This document shows, piece after piece, positions 33,842 through 42,199 of a stretch of DNA of 64,000 nucleotides; positions within the stretch are counted from its first letter, which is position 1; each line of letters starts with the position of its first letter. This stretch comes from Streptomyces sp. M92 (GTDB taxonomy: Bacteria > Actinomycetota > Actinomycetes > Streptomycetales > Streptomycetaceae): contig NZ_CP101137.1 in NCBI RefSeq assembly GCF_028473745.1, positions 1,922,001 through 1,986,000 on the forward strand, written 5' to 3'. Made by a program: the position numbers and the translations under genes. Under the pieces are notes generated by a model. The model searched no databases and was not told the DNA's origin. It worked only from the letters and a program-made list of their open reading frames with translations.

Positions 33842-35449
33842 CTATGCCGACGCGCCACCGGAGGACCGGCGCCGCGGACCGCGACGCGGGGCGTCACCGG
33901 CGGGCCGGCCCTGGGCGCCCGGGGCGCCACGCCGCCGGCCGGGGCCTTCCTGACGGGTGCGGCCCTGACCGGTGTTCTCCTGGCGGGTACGGCTCTGCCC
34001 CGTGCCCGGCTGCCCGGCGCCCGACTGGCCGGAGCGCTCCTGGCCGGTGCGGCCCTGCCCGCCGCCGCCTCGGCGCCGGCGGGAGGAGGAGCCCCCGCCG
34101 GCCGCCGCGCGACGCGGGCGCTCCACGACGGGCGCGGTGATCACGACCGGGACTCCGGACGGTGCCTGCGCGCCGGTGATGCGGGACAGCTCCGCCTCGC
34201 CCGAACGTACCGGCGTGACCAGGGGGGTGATACCGGCCAGGGACATGAGCCGGGTCATCTCGCGCCGCTGGTCCGGCGTCACCAGGGTGACGACGCTGCC
34301 GGACTCGCCGGCCCGGGCCGTACGGCCGCCGCGGTGCAGGTAGTCCTTGTGGTCGCTGGGCGGATCGACGTTGACGACCAGGTCGAGGTTGTCGACGTGG
34401 ATGCCGCGGGCCGCGACGTTGGTCGCCACCAGCGCGGTCACGTGCCCGTCCTTGAACTGGGCGAGCGTCCGGGTGCGCTGCGGCTGGGACTTGCCGCCGT
34501 GCAGCCCCGCCGCGCGGACGCCGCTCTTCAGCAGCTGCTTCACCAGCCGGTCCACCCGGTGCTTGGTGTCCAGGAACATGATCACCCGGCCGTCGCGGGC
34601 CGCGATCTCGACGGTCGCGCGCTGCTTGTCCTCCTCGTGCACGTGCAGCACGTGGTGCTCCATCGTGGTCACGGCACCGGCCGACGGGTCGACGGAGTGG
34701 ACCACCGGGTCGGTCAGGTAGCGGCGGACCAGCCGGTCGACGTTGCGGTCCAGGGTGGCCGAGAACAGCATCCGCTGCCCGTCCGGCCGCACCTGGTCGA
34801 GCAGGGCGGTGACCTGCGGCATGAAGCCCATGTCGGTCATCTGGTCGGCCTCGTCGAGGACGGTGATCGTGACGTCGTCCAGCCGGCAGTCGCCCCGGTC
34901 GATGAGGTCCTTGAGCCGTCCGGGCGTCGCGACGACGACCTCCGCGCCGGCTCGCAGGGCGCCGGCCTGCCGGCCGATCGACATGCCGCCGACGACAGTC
35001 GCCGAGCGCAGGCCCACCGCACGGGCGTACGGCGCCAGCGCGTCGGTGACCTGCTGGGCGAGCTCCCGGGTGGGGACGAGGACGAGCGCGAGCGGGCGCT
35101 TGGACTCGGCGCGCCGGCCCGCCGTGCGGGCCAGCATGGCCAGACCGAAGGCGAGCGTCTTGCCCGAACCCGTGCGGCCGCGGCCCAGCACGTCACGCCC
35201 GGCCAGGGAGTTCGGCAGGGTCGCCGCCTGGATCGGGAAAGGCGCGGTCACCCCCTCGTCGCCGAGCGCGGCCAGCATCCGGGCCGGCATGTCGAGTTCG
35301 GCGAAGGTGTCGACGGCGGGCAGCGCGGGCGTGACCGTCTTGGGCAGCGCGAACTCCCCCTGCGGGGCGGCGGGCCTGCGGCCGGGGGCCTGCGAGCGGC
35401 GGGGGCCGCCACCGGAGCGTCGGCGGTCATTGGTGCGTACGCGGTTCAT
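33842..35449 (-). CDS. DEAD-box RNA helicase with RG/GQ-rich tail
   Basis: A 535-residue ATP-dependent RNA helicase. Motifs in order: Q motif region (FAELDMPARMLAALGDEG), motif I GRTGSGKT, Ia PTRELAQQ, Ib TPGR, II VLDEADQM, III SAT, IV VIMFLDTKHRVD, V VATNVAARGIHV and VI HRGGRTARAG. The last 100 residues are a repetitive Gly/Gln/Arg/Thr tail (GQGRTGQERSGQSGAG) that probably binds RNA. MNRVRTNDRR at 35449 follows AAGG; eight more codons upstream are less likely. It lies downstream of cspA with a 277-base leader containing a hairpin at the ribosome site, so it is probably cold-regulated. Confidence 0.94.
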   Translation of the reverse strand: MNRVRTNDRRRSGGGPRRSQAPGRRPAAPQGEFALPKTVTPALPAVDTFAELDMPARMLAALGDEGVTAPFPIQAATLPNSLAGRDVLGRGRTGSGKTLAFGLAMLARTAGRRAESKRPLALVLVPTRELAQQVTDALAPYARAVGLRSATVVGGMSIGRQAGALRAGAEVVVATPGRLKDLIDRGDCRLDDVTITVLDEADQMTDMGFMPQVTALLDQVRPDGQRMLFSATLDRNVDRLVRRYLTDPVVHSVDPSAGAVTTMEHHVLHVHEEDKQRATVEIAARDGRVIMFLDTKHRVDRLVKQLLKSGVRAAGLHGGKSQPQRTRTLAQFKDGHVTALVATNVAARGIHVDNLDLVVNVDPPSDHKDYLHRGGRTARAGESGSVVTLVTPDQRREMTRLMSLAGITPLVTPVRSGEAELSRITGAQAPSGVPVVITAPVVERPRRAAAGGGSSSRRRRGGGGQGRTGQERSGQSGAGQPGTGQSRTRQENTGQGRTRQEGPGRRRGAPGAQGRPAGDAPRRGPRRRSSGGASA

Positions 35450-35459
35450 GGGGAACCTT

Positions 35460-35482
35460 CCTTGATACGGCACGTATCAAGG
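35460..35482 (-). promoter_or_regulatory. RNA hairpin next to the helicase ribosome-binding site
   Basis: A perfect 10-bp inverted repeat with a 3-nt loop (35460-35469 with 35473-35482). In the minus-strand transcript it ends directly beside the AAGG that serves the ATG at 35449. It could sequester or expose the ribosome site, or act as an operator. Confidence 0.5.
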
Positions 35483-35676
35483 GAGTCCCGCAGCGGGGGA
35501 ACCGCGCGGCGAATCGCAAGAACGAGCCGGCTCGGCCGCTGTCGGCGCATTGCATCGCGCGGACGCGGACCGGGAAACGAAAAAAAGAGAATCGAAACGC
35601 AACGAGTCGGAATGCCGTGAAGCGAAGCGGAGTGAAACGAAGCGAAGCGAAGAGAAGTGAGACGGAACGCGAGCGA

Positions 35677-35702
35677 GGGCCCGCACCCCACGGTGCGGGC
35701 CC
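35677..35702 (-). terminator. Terminator after cspA
   Basis: A perfect 11-bp stem (35677-35687 with 35692-35702) with a 4-nt loop, 24 bases past the cspA stop. The DNA between this and the helicase hairpin is strongly GA-rich (on plus), including GAAGCGAAGC repeats and a run of seven A. Confidence 0.75.
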
Positions 35703-35726
35703 TGGCTGCGAAGTGATGCGAGCGCG

Positions 35727-35930
35727 TCAGGCGACGACGATGTTCTCGGCGGTCGGCCCCTTCTGGCCCTGCGCGATGTCGAAGGTCACCTTCTGGCCCT
35801 CGAGCAGCTCACGGAAGCCCTGGGCGGCGATGTTCGAGTAGTGGGCGAAGACGTCGGGGCCGCCGCCGTCCTGCTCGATGAAGCCGAAGCCCTTTTCCGA
35901 GTTGAACCACTTAACGGTACCGGAAGCCAT
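35727..35930 (-). CDS. Cold-shock protein CspA family
   Basis: A 67-residue single-domain OB-fold RNA chaperone. RNP1 (KGFGFIEQ) and RNP2 (DVFAHYS) are intact; start [14 protein letters not shown] is the family signature. It melts RNA structure at low temperature and at other times. ATG 35930 follows GAAGGAG. A 376-base AT-richer region upstream to the VOC gene is a likely long 5' UTR, as usual for csp genes. A strong terminator follows, then the helicase. Confidence 0.96.
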   Translation of the reverse strand: MASGTVKWFNSEKGFGFIEQDGGGPDVFAHYSNIAAQGFRELLEGQKVTFDIAQGQKGPTAENIVVA

Positions 35931-36306
35931 GTTTTTCTCCTTCGGGACGGTGCTCGGAGTTCACCCTGTGCGAACTCCGGTCGCCGTGATGATCACCCCG
36001 TCGGAAAAAACCTTCAGGCAACCACAACTGCAACTTCCTACGACAGTAGCACGCCACGTTCGCCGGAGGGCCGGAAAAAACCCGCTCCGACCGGGCCTGC
36101 CGGGGAATATTCGTACCCGCCCCGGGGCCGGCCTGCGGGGACGGCACGCTGCCCTTGGACCTGGACGGTGACGTCCTTCACGCCTTCGGGGCAAGGTCCG
36201 GCCGGTCGACGTGGCCCTCGTGCCGGGGGACGCCCTCCGGCGGGGCCGGCGGACCCGTCAGTTTTCGAGAAGCGCCGGCGGCCCGGCCGCCCATACCGTC
36301 GACGAC
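35931..36306. other. Intergenic region, probable cspA leader and divergent promoters
   Basis: No gene found in these 376 bases. The segment 35990-36060 is AT-richer than the surroundings and contains several A runs, as expected for the cspA promoter and its long leader. The end near 36290-36300 (ATACCGT) may be the -10 of a leaderless transcript for the VOC gene. Confidence 0.4.
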
Positions 36307-36933
36307 ATGAACGCCATCGACTCCATCACCCTGGAGGTGGCCGACCCCGAGGCCGCCGCCCGTTTCTACTCCGCCGCCTTCGGACTGGACTCGTCGCGGC
36401 TGGGCCTGCGCGCCTCCGAGGCCCCCACGACCGGCTTCCGCGGTTTCACCCTCTCCCTGGTGGTCTCCCAGCCGGGCAATGTCGACGCGCTCCTCACCGC
36501 CGCGGTCGACGCCGGCGCCACCGTCCTCAAGCCCGCCGCCAAGTCGCTGTGGGGCTACGGCGGCGTGGTGCGGGCGCCCGACGGGACGGTGTGGCAGCTC
36601 GCGACGTCCAAGAAGAAGGACACCGGCCCGGTCACCAGGGACTTCGACGAGCTGGTGCTTCTGCTGGGCGTCGAGGACGTGAAGGCCAGCAAGCGGTTCT
36701 ACGCCGAGCAGGGCCTCACCGTCGCCAAGAGCTTCGGCGGCAAGTACGTCGAGTTCGACACCGGCTCCGGCGCCGTCAAGCTGTCCCTGTACAAGCGCGG
36801 CGGCCTCGCCAAGGTCGCCGGTGTCGCTCCCGACGGCACCGGGTCGCACCGGCTCGTGCTCCATGGCGCCTCCCGCCCGTTCAGCGACCCCGACGGGTTC
36901 GTCTGGGAGGCGGCCGAGCCCTCCAGGGCCTGA
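36307..36933 (+). CDS. VOC (glyoxalase/bleomycin-resistance) family protein
   Basis: A 208-residue protein with two beta-alpha-beta-beta-beta units of the vicinal oxygen chelate fold (DSITLEVADPEAAARFYSAAFG near residue 5; ELVLLLGVEDVKASKRFYAEQG near 117). A GGK-YVEF strand and a final DPDGFVWEAAE motif are typical. Metal ligands cannot be placed with certainty. The ATG lies just after a TACCGT-like box without a ribosome site, so it may be translated from a leaderless mRNA. Function (dioxygenase, resistance, isomerase) cannot be told. Confidence 0.88.
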   Translation: MNAIDSITLEVADPEAAARFYSAAFGLDSSRLGLRASEAPTTGFRGFTLSLVVSQPGNVDALLTAAVDAGATVLKPAAKSLWGYGGVVRAPDGTVWQLATSKKKDTGPVTRDFDELVLLLGVEDVKASKRFYAEQGLTVAKSFGGKYVEFDTGSGAVKLSLYKRGGLAKVAGVAPDGTGSHRLVLHGASRPFSDPDGFVWEAAEPSRA

Positions 36934-36937
36934 CCCG

Positions 36938-36990
36938 CACCGGAATCCGCACCGGAACTCCGTCCGGAACCCGCGCCGGAACCCGTTCCG
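36938..36990. repeat. Degenerate 12-bp repeat after the VOC gene
   Basis: About four units of a 12-bp sequence of the type CGCACCGGAATC start 5 bases after the VOC stop. Units differ at several positions. Confidence 0.6.
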
Positions 36991-37088
36991 TCATCCCCCC
37001 GTCTTCTCCTGTCGACGGGCCCGTACATTGCCCTTCGACAGGAAGACGACCGGCCCCGGCTCACCGCCCGTCGTCTTCGCCGGATTCC

Positions 37089-37128
37089 TTGCTATGGAGG
37101 CCATTTCGGGCTGTTTCATAGCAAACAG
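37089..37128. promoter_or_regulatory. Overlapping inverted repeats upstream of the PAP2 gene
   Basis: TTGCTATG (37089-37096) pairs with CATAGCAA (37117-37124), while CTGTTT (37111-37116) pairs with AAACAG (37123-37128) and overlaps it. The two stems are mutually exclusive. The stretch is AT-rich and ends 17 bases before the PAP2 start. It may be a promoter operator or RNA switch. Confidence 0.35.
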
Positions 37129-37145
37129 AATAAAGATTGAGACAC

Positions 37146-38573
37146 ATGCCACCGCGGGTGTTTTCACGAATATGCCGCCAACCACGGGCGAGACTCTGGG
37201 CCGTGGCGGGTGTGGCGGCCCTCGCGTTCCTCGTCGTGCTGGAGATCGCCGCGCGTCGCTACGGCGAGCGGGGCCCGCTCACCAACCAGGCGAGAGAGGC
37301 CGTGTTCGCCCCCGCGTCGGGGCCGCTGCTGTACGCCGGCCTGGCGTTGACGATGGTGGTGCTCACCTGGCGGCAGCGGTTCCTCGCGGCCGGCGCCGCG
37401 GTCGGTGTCGACCTCGTCTTCGCGCTGGTGCGGTGGGCGGCCGGGGCGACGGTGACCGAGGGGCACTCGTTCGGCAACGGCGCGCTGTGGGCGATCCTCG
37501 GCTGCGCGGCCGTCGCCGTCACGCGCCGCACCGGCCCGGACCGGGCCCTGCTGCTGAAGGGCGTCGGCCTGGGCCTGCTGCTGGTGGCCGGACGCAAGAC
37601 GGGCGACGCCTGGCTGCTGATCACCTCCAAGACCCGCCCGGACGTCCTCGACGAGTACGTGGCGACCGCCGACCGCGCGCTCGGCAACCCGTCGTGGGTG
37701 ATGGGCCGCCTGGTCGAGGCCACCGAACCGGTCGGGCCGCACATCCTGGACTGGGTCTACGCCCAGCTCGCGGTGGCCGCGGCCGTGGCCGCGCTCTACC
37801 AGCTGCGCAACGTGGCCGCCGAGCGCCGCTTCCCCCGGCACCACCTGGTGCGCACCTTCCTGCTGATCGGCCTGCTGGGACCGGCCGTCTACATGGTCTT
37901 CCCCGTGGTCGGGCCCGTCTTCCTCTACGGCACGGGCGCCTTCGGCACCGGCGGCGAGGAATGGGCCGTCGCCGACATCTGGCCCAACGCCCTGCCCCCG
38001 CTCGCCCCGCCCCACCCGGTGACGTACGACGGGGTCACACCCCGCAACTGCATGCCCAGCCTGCACACGGCCTGGGCGGTCACGATCTTCATCCACACCC
38101 GCCGGAGCCCGCGCCTCCTGCGCTACGCAGGAACGTTTTGGCTGGTCGCCACGCTCACCGCGACCCTCGGCTTCGGCTACCACTACGGTATCGACCTCGT
38201 CGCCGGCGTGGTGTTCGCGGTCACCATCGAGGCGGCACTGCGCTCGTACGACCGGGGCTGGGACCGGTCGGGGGTCCGGCTGGTCGCTCACGGCACGGTC
38301 GTCTTCGCTGCGGTCCTGGCGTCGTCCCGCTACCTGTCCCTGGAGATGGCCCACCACCCGTGGGTGTTCGGACCGCTCCTCCTGCTCGCCATGGCCTCGG
38401 TGGTCCACGGCTACGTGCGGACCGCCAGGAAGTGGGAGCCGAAGGCGGCGGCCGTGCCCCGGCAGGCGGAGGCACCACCGGAGGCACCACGGCTCGAACC
38501 GGCCCTGAGCCCGCTCGCTCAGCCGGCGCCGCACGCGAAGTCGTACACGGACCACTCGGCGACCGGGCGGTAA
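37146..38573 (+). CDS. PAP2-superfamily membrane phosphatase (AUR1-like)
   Basis: A 475-residue integral membrane protein with about ten hydrophobic segments. The C-terminal part has the PAP2_3 type catalytic motifs: NCMPSLHTAW (catalytic His) and GFGYHYGIDLVAGVVFA (second His-Asp). These enzymes handle lipid phosphates or transfer inositol-phosphate groups. The N-terminal 200 residues add extra helices. ATG 37146; a TTG three codons earlier is possible. Its 3' end overlaps the convergent GNAT gene by 55 bases. Confidence 0.88.
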   Translation: MPPRVFSRICRQPRARLWAVAGVAALAFLVVLEIAARRYGERGPLTNQAREAVFAPASGPLLYAGLALTMVVLTWRQRFLAAGAAVGVDLVFALVRWAAGATVTEGHSFGNGALWAILGCAAVAVTRRTGPDRALLLKGVGLGLLLVAGRKTGDAWLLITSKTRPDVLDEYVATADRALGNPSWVMGRLVEATEPVGPHILDWVYAQLAVAAAVAALYQLRNVAAERRFPRHHLVRTFLLIGLLGPAVYMVFPVVGPVFLYGTGAFGTGGEEWAVADIWPNALPPLAPPHPVTYDGVTPRNCMPSLHTAWAVTIFIHTRRSPRLLRYAGTFWLVATLTATLGFGYHYGIDLVAGVVFAVTIEAALRSYDRGWDRSGVRLVAHGTVVFAAVLASSRYLSLEMAHHPWVFGPLLLLAMASVVHGYVRTARKWEPKAAAVPRQAEAPPEAPRLEPALSPLAQPAPHAKSYTDHSATGR

Positions 38574-39388
38574 CCGAGGCGCTGGTACAGGGCGTTGCTG
38601 GTCGGGTTGGCCGCGTTCGTGTACAGCACGACCTCCCGGGCGCCGGCGGCCCGCGCGGCCCGGCTCACCTCGGCGGTCACGGCACCCGCGTAGCCGTGGC
38701 CGCGCAGGCGGGCCGGGGTGTAGACGGGGTCCACCTGGATCACCCCGGCGACCATCGGGTTGGCGCCGGCCATGGAGACGGGCGTGCCGTCCGGACGCTC
38801 CCAGTAGGTGTAGCGCTTGTCGGCGAACCGGGTGCCGGCCCAGGAGCCGGCGTCGACCGTGACGGCCTCCCGCACGTCCGCCGCGAACTCGGCGCACCAG
38901 CGGATGAGGTGCTCTTGGTCCTCCTCGCCCACGGCCCGGCCCCGGCCCGCCGGGAGCGGGTCCGGCGGGGTGAGCGTGCCGAGGCGGTGCAGGCGGAGCC
39001 GTACGCGCGGCGTGGGCGTCGCCCCCGTGCGGCGCTGCCACGCCTCGGCGAAGGCGGTGGCGGTGCGGTCCTCGGCGCTGACGTAGGGGAGCCGGTGGCC
39101 GAGGTCCGCCAGGTGCGCGGCGAGGGCGTCGGCCTGGCCCGGGGCCAGGGGGGTCGGGGCCAGCCCGAGGGACGGGAGGCGGTGGAAGACGGCGCGGACC
39201 TCACCGCCTTCCACCAGCCGACCGAAGAGGGGTGCCCCGGGCCCGTACGCGGCCGCCCCGCGCGCCCGCAGCCTCGCGATCGCCGTCAGCGCCGCGATGT
39301 GCAGGCCGGGGCGCGAGCGCAGGAAGTCCCCGGCGCGGGCCATGAAGGCGTCGACGTCCTCGGTGAGCCGCCAGTCGTCCGTTCGCAT
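38519..39388 (-). CDS. GNAT-family N-acetyltransferase
   Basis: A 289-residue protein. The C-terminal acetyltransferase domain has the acetyl-CoA loop (VDPVYTPARLRGHGYAGAVTAEV, in pieces) and the NPTSNALYQRLGYRPV motif that closes GNAT domains. The N-terminal 130 residues are a separate helical domain. Substrate unknown. The ATG at 39388 (MRTDDW) lies behind GGGGACC. The stop lies within the 3' end of the PAP2 gene, so the two convergent mRNAs overlap. Confidence 0.88.
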   Translation of the reverse strand: MRTDDWRLTEDVDAFMARAGDFLRSRPGLHIAALTAIARLRARGAAAYGPGAPLFGRLVEGGEVRAVFHRLPSLGLAPTPLAPGQADALAAHLADLGHRLPYVSAEDRTATAFAEAWQRRTGATPTPRVRLRLHRLGTLTPPDPLPAGRGRAVGEEDQEHLIRWCAEFAADVREAVTVDAGSWAGTRFADKRYTYWERPDGTPVSMAGANPMVAGVIQVDPVYTPARLRGHGYAGAVTAEVSRAARAAGAREVVLYTNAANPTSNALYQRLGYRPVAEWSVYDFACGAG

Positions 39389-39399
39389 GCCGTATGGTC

Positions 39400-39421
39400 C
39401 CCGGCGGACCCGGCCGCCGGG
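39400..39421 (-). terminator. Hairpin between terD and the GNAT gene
   Basis: A perfect 8-bp stem (39400-39407 with 39414-39421) with a 6-nt loop, 35 bases after the TerD stop and 12 bases before the GNAT start. A terminator for the ter genes is plausible. Confidence 0.45.
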
Positions 39422-39455
39422 AAGAGCGCCTGCCCCGCAGCGCCGGACGCACCGG

Positions 39456-40040
39456 CTACTTGCTGACGGCGAACCGCATCAGCGCGTGCTCGTCGCCCTG
39501 CTTGACCTTCCCCGTCTCGTTGACGACCTCCAGCTTCCAGGCGCCGTCCACCCGCACGGCCTTGGCCACGGCGCAGGCGTTGTCCTGGCTGAGCAGGCTG
39601 GGCCAGATGTCGGCGACCTGCTGGGTGCTGCCGCCGGTCGCGTCGTAGACCTTGAAGCTGATGTTGCGGGCCTTCTGGAAGGCGCTGCCCTTCTTGTACG
39701 CGGCGGCGACGAACACGACGGACGTGATGGGGGCGGGGAGCCGGGCGAACTCGACGGTCACCGTCTCGTCGTCGCCGTCCCCGTGCCCGGTCTGGTTGTC
39801 GCCGCTGTGCAGGAGCGAGCCGTTGCCCATGGGGTCGAGGGAGTCGAGGCCGGCCAGGCGTACCGGGTCGCCGCCCTGCATGGCGACGGCGATCAGGTCG
39901 AGGTCGGTGCCGGTCTTGCGGCGGAGCTTGCCGAGCACCCCGCCGCTGCTGCCGGCGGTCGGGTCCCAGGAGACGCCGATGGACAGGTGGGTCACCCCGT
40001 CCAGGTCCGCGGGGCCGTCTTCCTTCGTCAGCGTGATCAT
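39456..40040 (-). CDS. TerD-family stress protein (TerD/TerZ-like)
   Basis: A 194-residue beta-sandwich protein of the tellurite-resistance/stress family. Typical segments: MITLTKEDGPADLDGVTHLSIG, LDLIAVAMQGGD, the acidic calcium-binding loop HSGDNQTGHGDGDDETVTVE, and VVFVAAAYKKGSAFQKARN. TerD proteins bind calcium and act with membrane partners in stress and phage response. It follows the paralogue immediately upstream (26-base gap), so one transcript is likely. Confidence 0.93.
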   Translation of the reverse strand: MITLTKEDGPADLDGVTHLSIGVSWDPTAGSSGGVLGKLRRKTGTDLDLIAVAMQGGDPVRLAGLDSLDPMGNGSLLHSGDNQTGHGDGDDETVTVEFARLPAPITSVVFVAAAYKKGSAFQKARNISFKVYDATGGSTQQVADIWPSLLSQDNACAVAKAVRVDGAWKLEVVNETGKVKQGDEHALMRFAVSK

Positions 40041-40065
40041 GTGGCGTTCTTCCTTGGATGTCGTG

Positions 40066-40641
40066 TCAGACGTTGACGCCGAAGTCGGCGGCGATGCCGG
40101 CCAGTCCCGAGGCGTAGCCCTGCCCGACCGCCCGGAACTTCCACTCCGCGCCGTGCCGGTAGAGCTCGCCGAAGACCATCGCGGTCTCGGTCGAGGCGTC
40201 CTCGGAGAGGTCGTAGCGGGCGATCTCCCGGCCGTCGGCCTGGTTGACGACGCGGATGAAGGCGTTGCGGACCTGTCCGAAGCTCTGGCCGCGGTTGTGC
40301 GCGTCGTGGATGGAGACCGGGAAGACGATCCGGTCGACCCCGGCGGGGACGGCGGCGAGGTCCACCTTGACGGCCTCGTCGTCACCCTCGCCCTCGCCGG
40401 TGAGGTTGTCGCCGGTGTGCTCGACCGAACCGTCCGGGCTGGTGAGGTTGTTGTAGAAGACGAAGTGACCGTCCGTCGGGACCTTGCCGGAGGCGTCGAG
40501 GAGCAGCGCCGAGGCGTCCAGGTCGTAGTCGGTGCCGGTCGTGGTGCGCACGTCCCAGCCCAGGCCGACCAGTACGGCGGTCAGGCCGGGGGCCTCCTTG
40601 CTCAGCGAGACGTTGCCGCCCTTGGCCAGGGACACTCCCAT
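40066..40641 (-). CDS. TerD-family stress protein
   Basis: A 191-residue TerD paralogue, very close to the consensus: [40 protein letters not shown], the calcium loop [19 protein letters not shown] and [29 protein letters not shown] (in pieces). ATG 40641 follows AAGGAG. Precedes the second TerD gene and follows a GlsB-type gene, all on the minus strand, together a stress group. Confidence 0.95.
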   Translation of the reverse strand: MGVSLAKGGNVSLSKEAPGLTAVLVGLGWDVRTTTGTDYDLDASALLLDASGKVPTDGHFVFYNNLTSPDGSVEHTGDNLTGEGEGDDEAVKVDLAAVPAGVDRIVFPVSIHDAHNRGQSFGQVRNAFIRVVNQADGREIARYDLSEDASTETAMVFGELYRHGAEWKFRAVGQGYASGLAGIAADFGVNV

Positions 40642-40701
40642 TGCGTACTCCTTCTCGATGTCTGTGACGCGACGTGGCAGAGGGCTCGGCGGACGGCCCG
40701 G

Positions 40702-40968
40702 TCAGCGCCGGGAGTTGCCGAACAGCAGGCGGTAGCCGATCAGCAGCACGAGGGCGCCGACCACGGCCGATCCCCACGTCGCGGCGTCGAAGAACTCCCG
40801 CCGCACCGGCCGGTCGAGGAACTCGGCCGACAGCCAGCCGCCGAGGAAGGCACCGGCGATGCCGATGACCGTCGTGCCGACGCAACCACCGGGATCCCGT
40901 CCGGGCAGGATCGCCTTGGCGATCGCTCCGGCGAGCAGTCCCAGCACCAGCCAGGCGATGACACCCAT
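40702..40968 (-). CDS. GlsB/YeaQ/YmgE-family membrane protein
   Basis: An 88-residue protein with three membrane helices (MGVIAWLVLGLLAGAIAKAI; TTVIGIAGAFLGGWLSAE; TWGSAVVGALVLLIGYRLLF) and the conserved PGRDPGGC between them. Family members respond to envelope or acid stress; mechanism unknown. ATG 40968. A perfect copy of the CTTCTACA-N4-TGTAGAAG palindrome lies 39 bases upstream, in the place of a promoter. Confidence 0.92.
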   Translation of the reverse strand: MGVIAWLVLGLLAGAIAKAILPGRDPGGCVGTTVIGIAGAFLGGWLSAEFLDRPVRREFFDAATWGSAVVGALVLLIGYRLLFGNSRR

Positions 40969-41006
40969 ACTTCCGCGCTCCTTCCACTGCTGTCCGGACA
41001 GCTTAG

Positions 41007-41026
41007 CTTCTACAAATATGTAGAAG
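41007..41026. promoter_or_regulatory. Palindrome CTTCTACA-N4-TGTAGAAG upstream of glsB
   Basis: Perfect 8+8 bp inverted repeat with spacer AATA, between the divergent GlsB-type gene (start 40968) and the binding-protein gene (start 41075). It is the strongest of three copies of this element in the window. Confidence 0.65.
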
Positions 41027-41074
41027 TATGGGTGGTGGCGGTGCCGGGACGGCGGCACGGGGAGACTGCGGCCC

Positions 41075-42199
41075 ATGAACACTCCAGCATCACCAGCACC
41101 CCGCCCCGGGCCGCGGCGCTCCCCCGGTTCCACCGTCCGGATCGGCGTCCTCGTACCGCTGACCCGGCCCGGCTGGACCGAGGCGGGCCGGCACCTGCTG
41201 GCCGGACTCGAACTGGCCGTCGCCGAGGCCAACGGCACCGGGGGGATCGGCGGGCGGCCACTGGAGCTGGTGGTCCGGGACACCGCCGCCGATCCGCGGC
41301 GGGCGACCGCGGCCGTGGACGAGCTGGCCGGTCTCGGCGTGGCCGCCCTCGCCGGGGAGTACCACAGCGTCGTCGCCCGCGCCGCCGCCGCCGGGGCCGA
41401 GGCCGCAGGCCTGCCGTTCCTCTGTTCGTCGGCCGTGCTCGACGCGCTCACCGACCGGCCGGCCGAATCGGTCGCGCGGCTCCCCCCGCCGCAGTCGTAC
41501 GGCTGGCGGATCTACGCGGACTTCCTGCTCGGCGCGGGCCACACCCGTATCGCCGTGGCGGCCGAACCGAGCGTGTACTGGGAGTCGGGGACCCGCATCC
41601 TCCGCGAGCACCTCGCCCCGCACGGCGCCACCGTGACCGCACTCGACGCCCGCGCGCTCCCGCCCGCCGCCGTGTGCGACGAACTCGCCGCCGACGGCGC
41701 CACCGCCCTGCTCCTGCTCACCGGCTTCCCGGACCCGGCCGTGCCGCTCGTCAGGTCGGTCCGCCGCGACCGGCGCCTCGCCGGGCTCCTGATCGGCGCC
41801 CCGGCCGGACAGCCGGAGTTCACCGAGTGGGCGGAGCTGCTGGGCGACGACGGCGCCGGCGTCCCCTTCCTGCGGTACCTGCCCGAGCGGCTCGGGCCGC
41901 TCGGGGCGCGCGTCGGGGCGGCCCTGCGGGAGCGGCTGGCCGAGGCGCCCTCCTTCGTCGCCTTCGAGGGCTACGACACCGTCACGGTCCTCGCCGCCAT
42001 GCTGCGCGCCCACGGCCCCGACCGGGCGCGCCTCACCGCCTCCTGGCCGCACACCGCGGTCGACGGCACCCGCGGCCGGCTCAGGTTCACCCGCACGCCC
42101 GGCAGCGGTGTGTGGCAGTGGGCCGGGCCCCCCGTCCAGGTCGTCGACCGGGACTCTGCGGTGCCCGGCCGCTTCCGGGTGCTGCACACGGTCGGCTGA
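41075..42199 (+). CDS. Periplasmic-binding-type protein without signal peptide
   Basis: A 374-residue protein with the leucine/amide-binding fold (type I periplasmic binding). IGVLVPLTRPGW, LLAGLELAVAEANGTGGIGGR, LVVRDTAADPRRATAAVDEL and YDTVTVLAAMLRA are typical. No signal peptide or lipobox precedes the domain (MNTPASPAPRPGPRRSPGST), so it is probably cytoplasmic and serves as a sensor rather than transporter component. No permease or ATPase lies nearby. It is divergent from the GlsB-type gene. Its C-terminal 47 codons are duplicated downstream. Confidence 0.82.
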   Translation: MNTPASPAPRPGPRRSPGSTVRIGVLVPLTRPGWTEAGRHLLAGLELAVAEANGTGGIGGRPLELVVRDTAADPRRATAAVDELAGLGVAALAGEYHSVVARAAAAGAEAAGLPFLCSSAVLDALTDRPAESVARLPPPQSYGWRIYADFLLGAGHTRIAVAAEPSVYWESGTRILREHLAPHGATVTALDARALPPAAVCDELAADGATALLLLTGFPDPAVPLVRSVRRDRRLAGLLIGAPAGQPEFTEWAELLGDDGAGVPFLRYLPERLGPLGARVGAALRERLAEAPSFVAFEGYDTVTVLAAMLRAHGPDRARLTASWPHTAVDGTRGRLRFTRTPGSGVWQWAGPPVQVVDRDSAVPGRFRVLHTVG

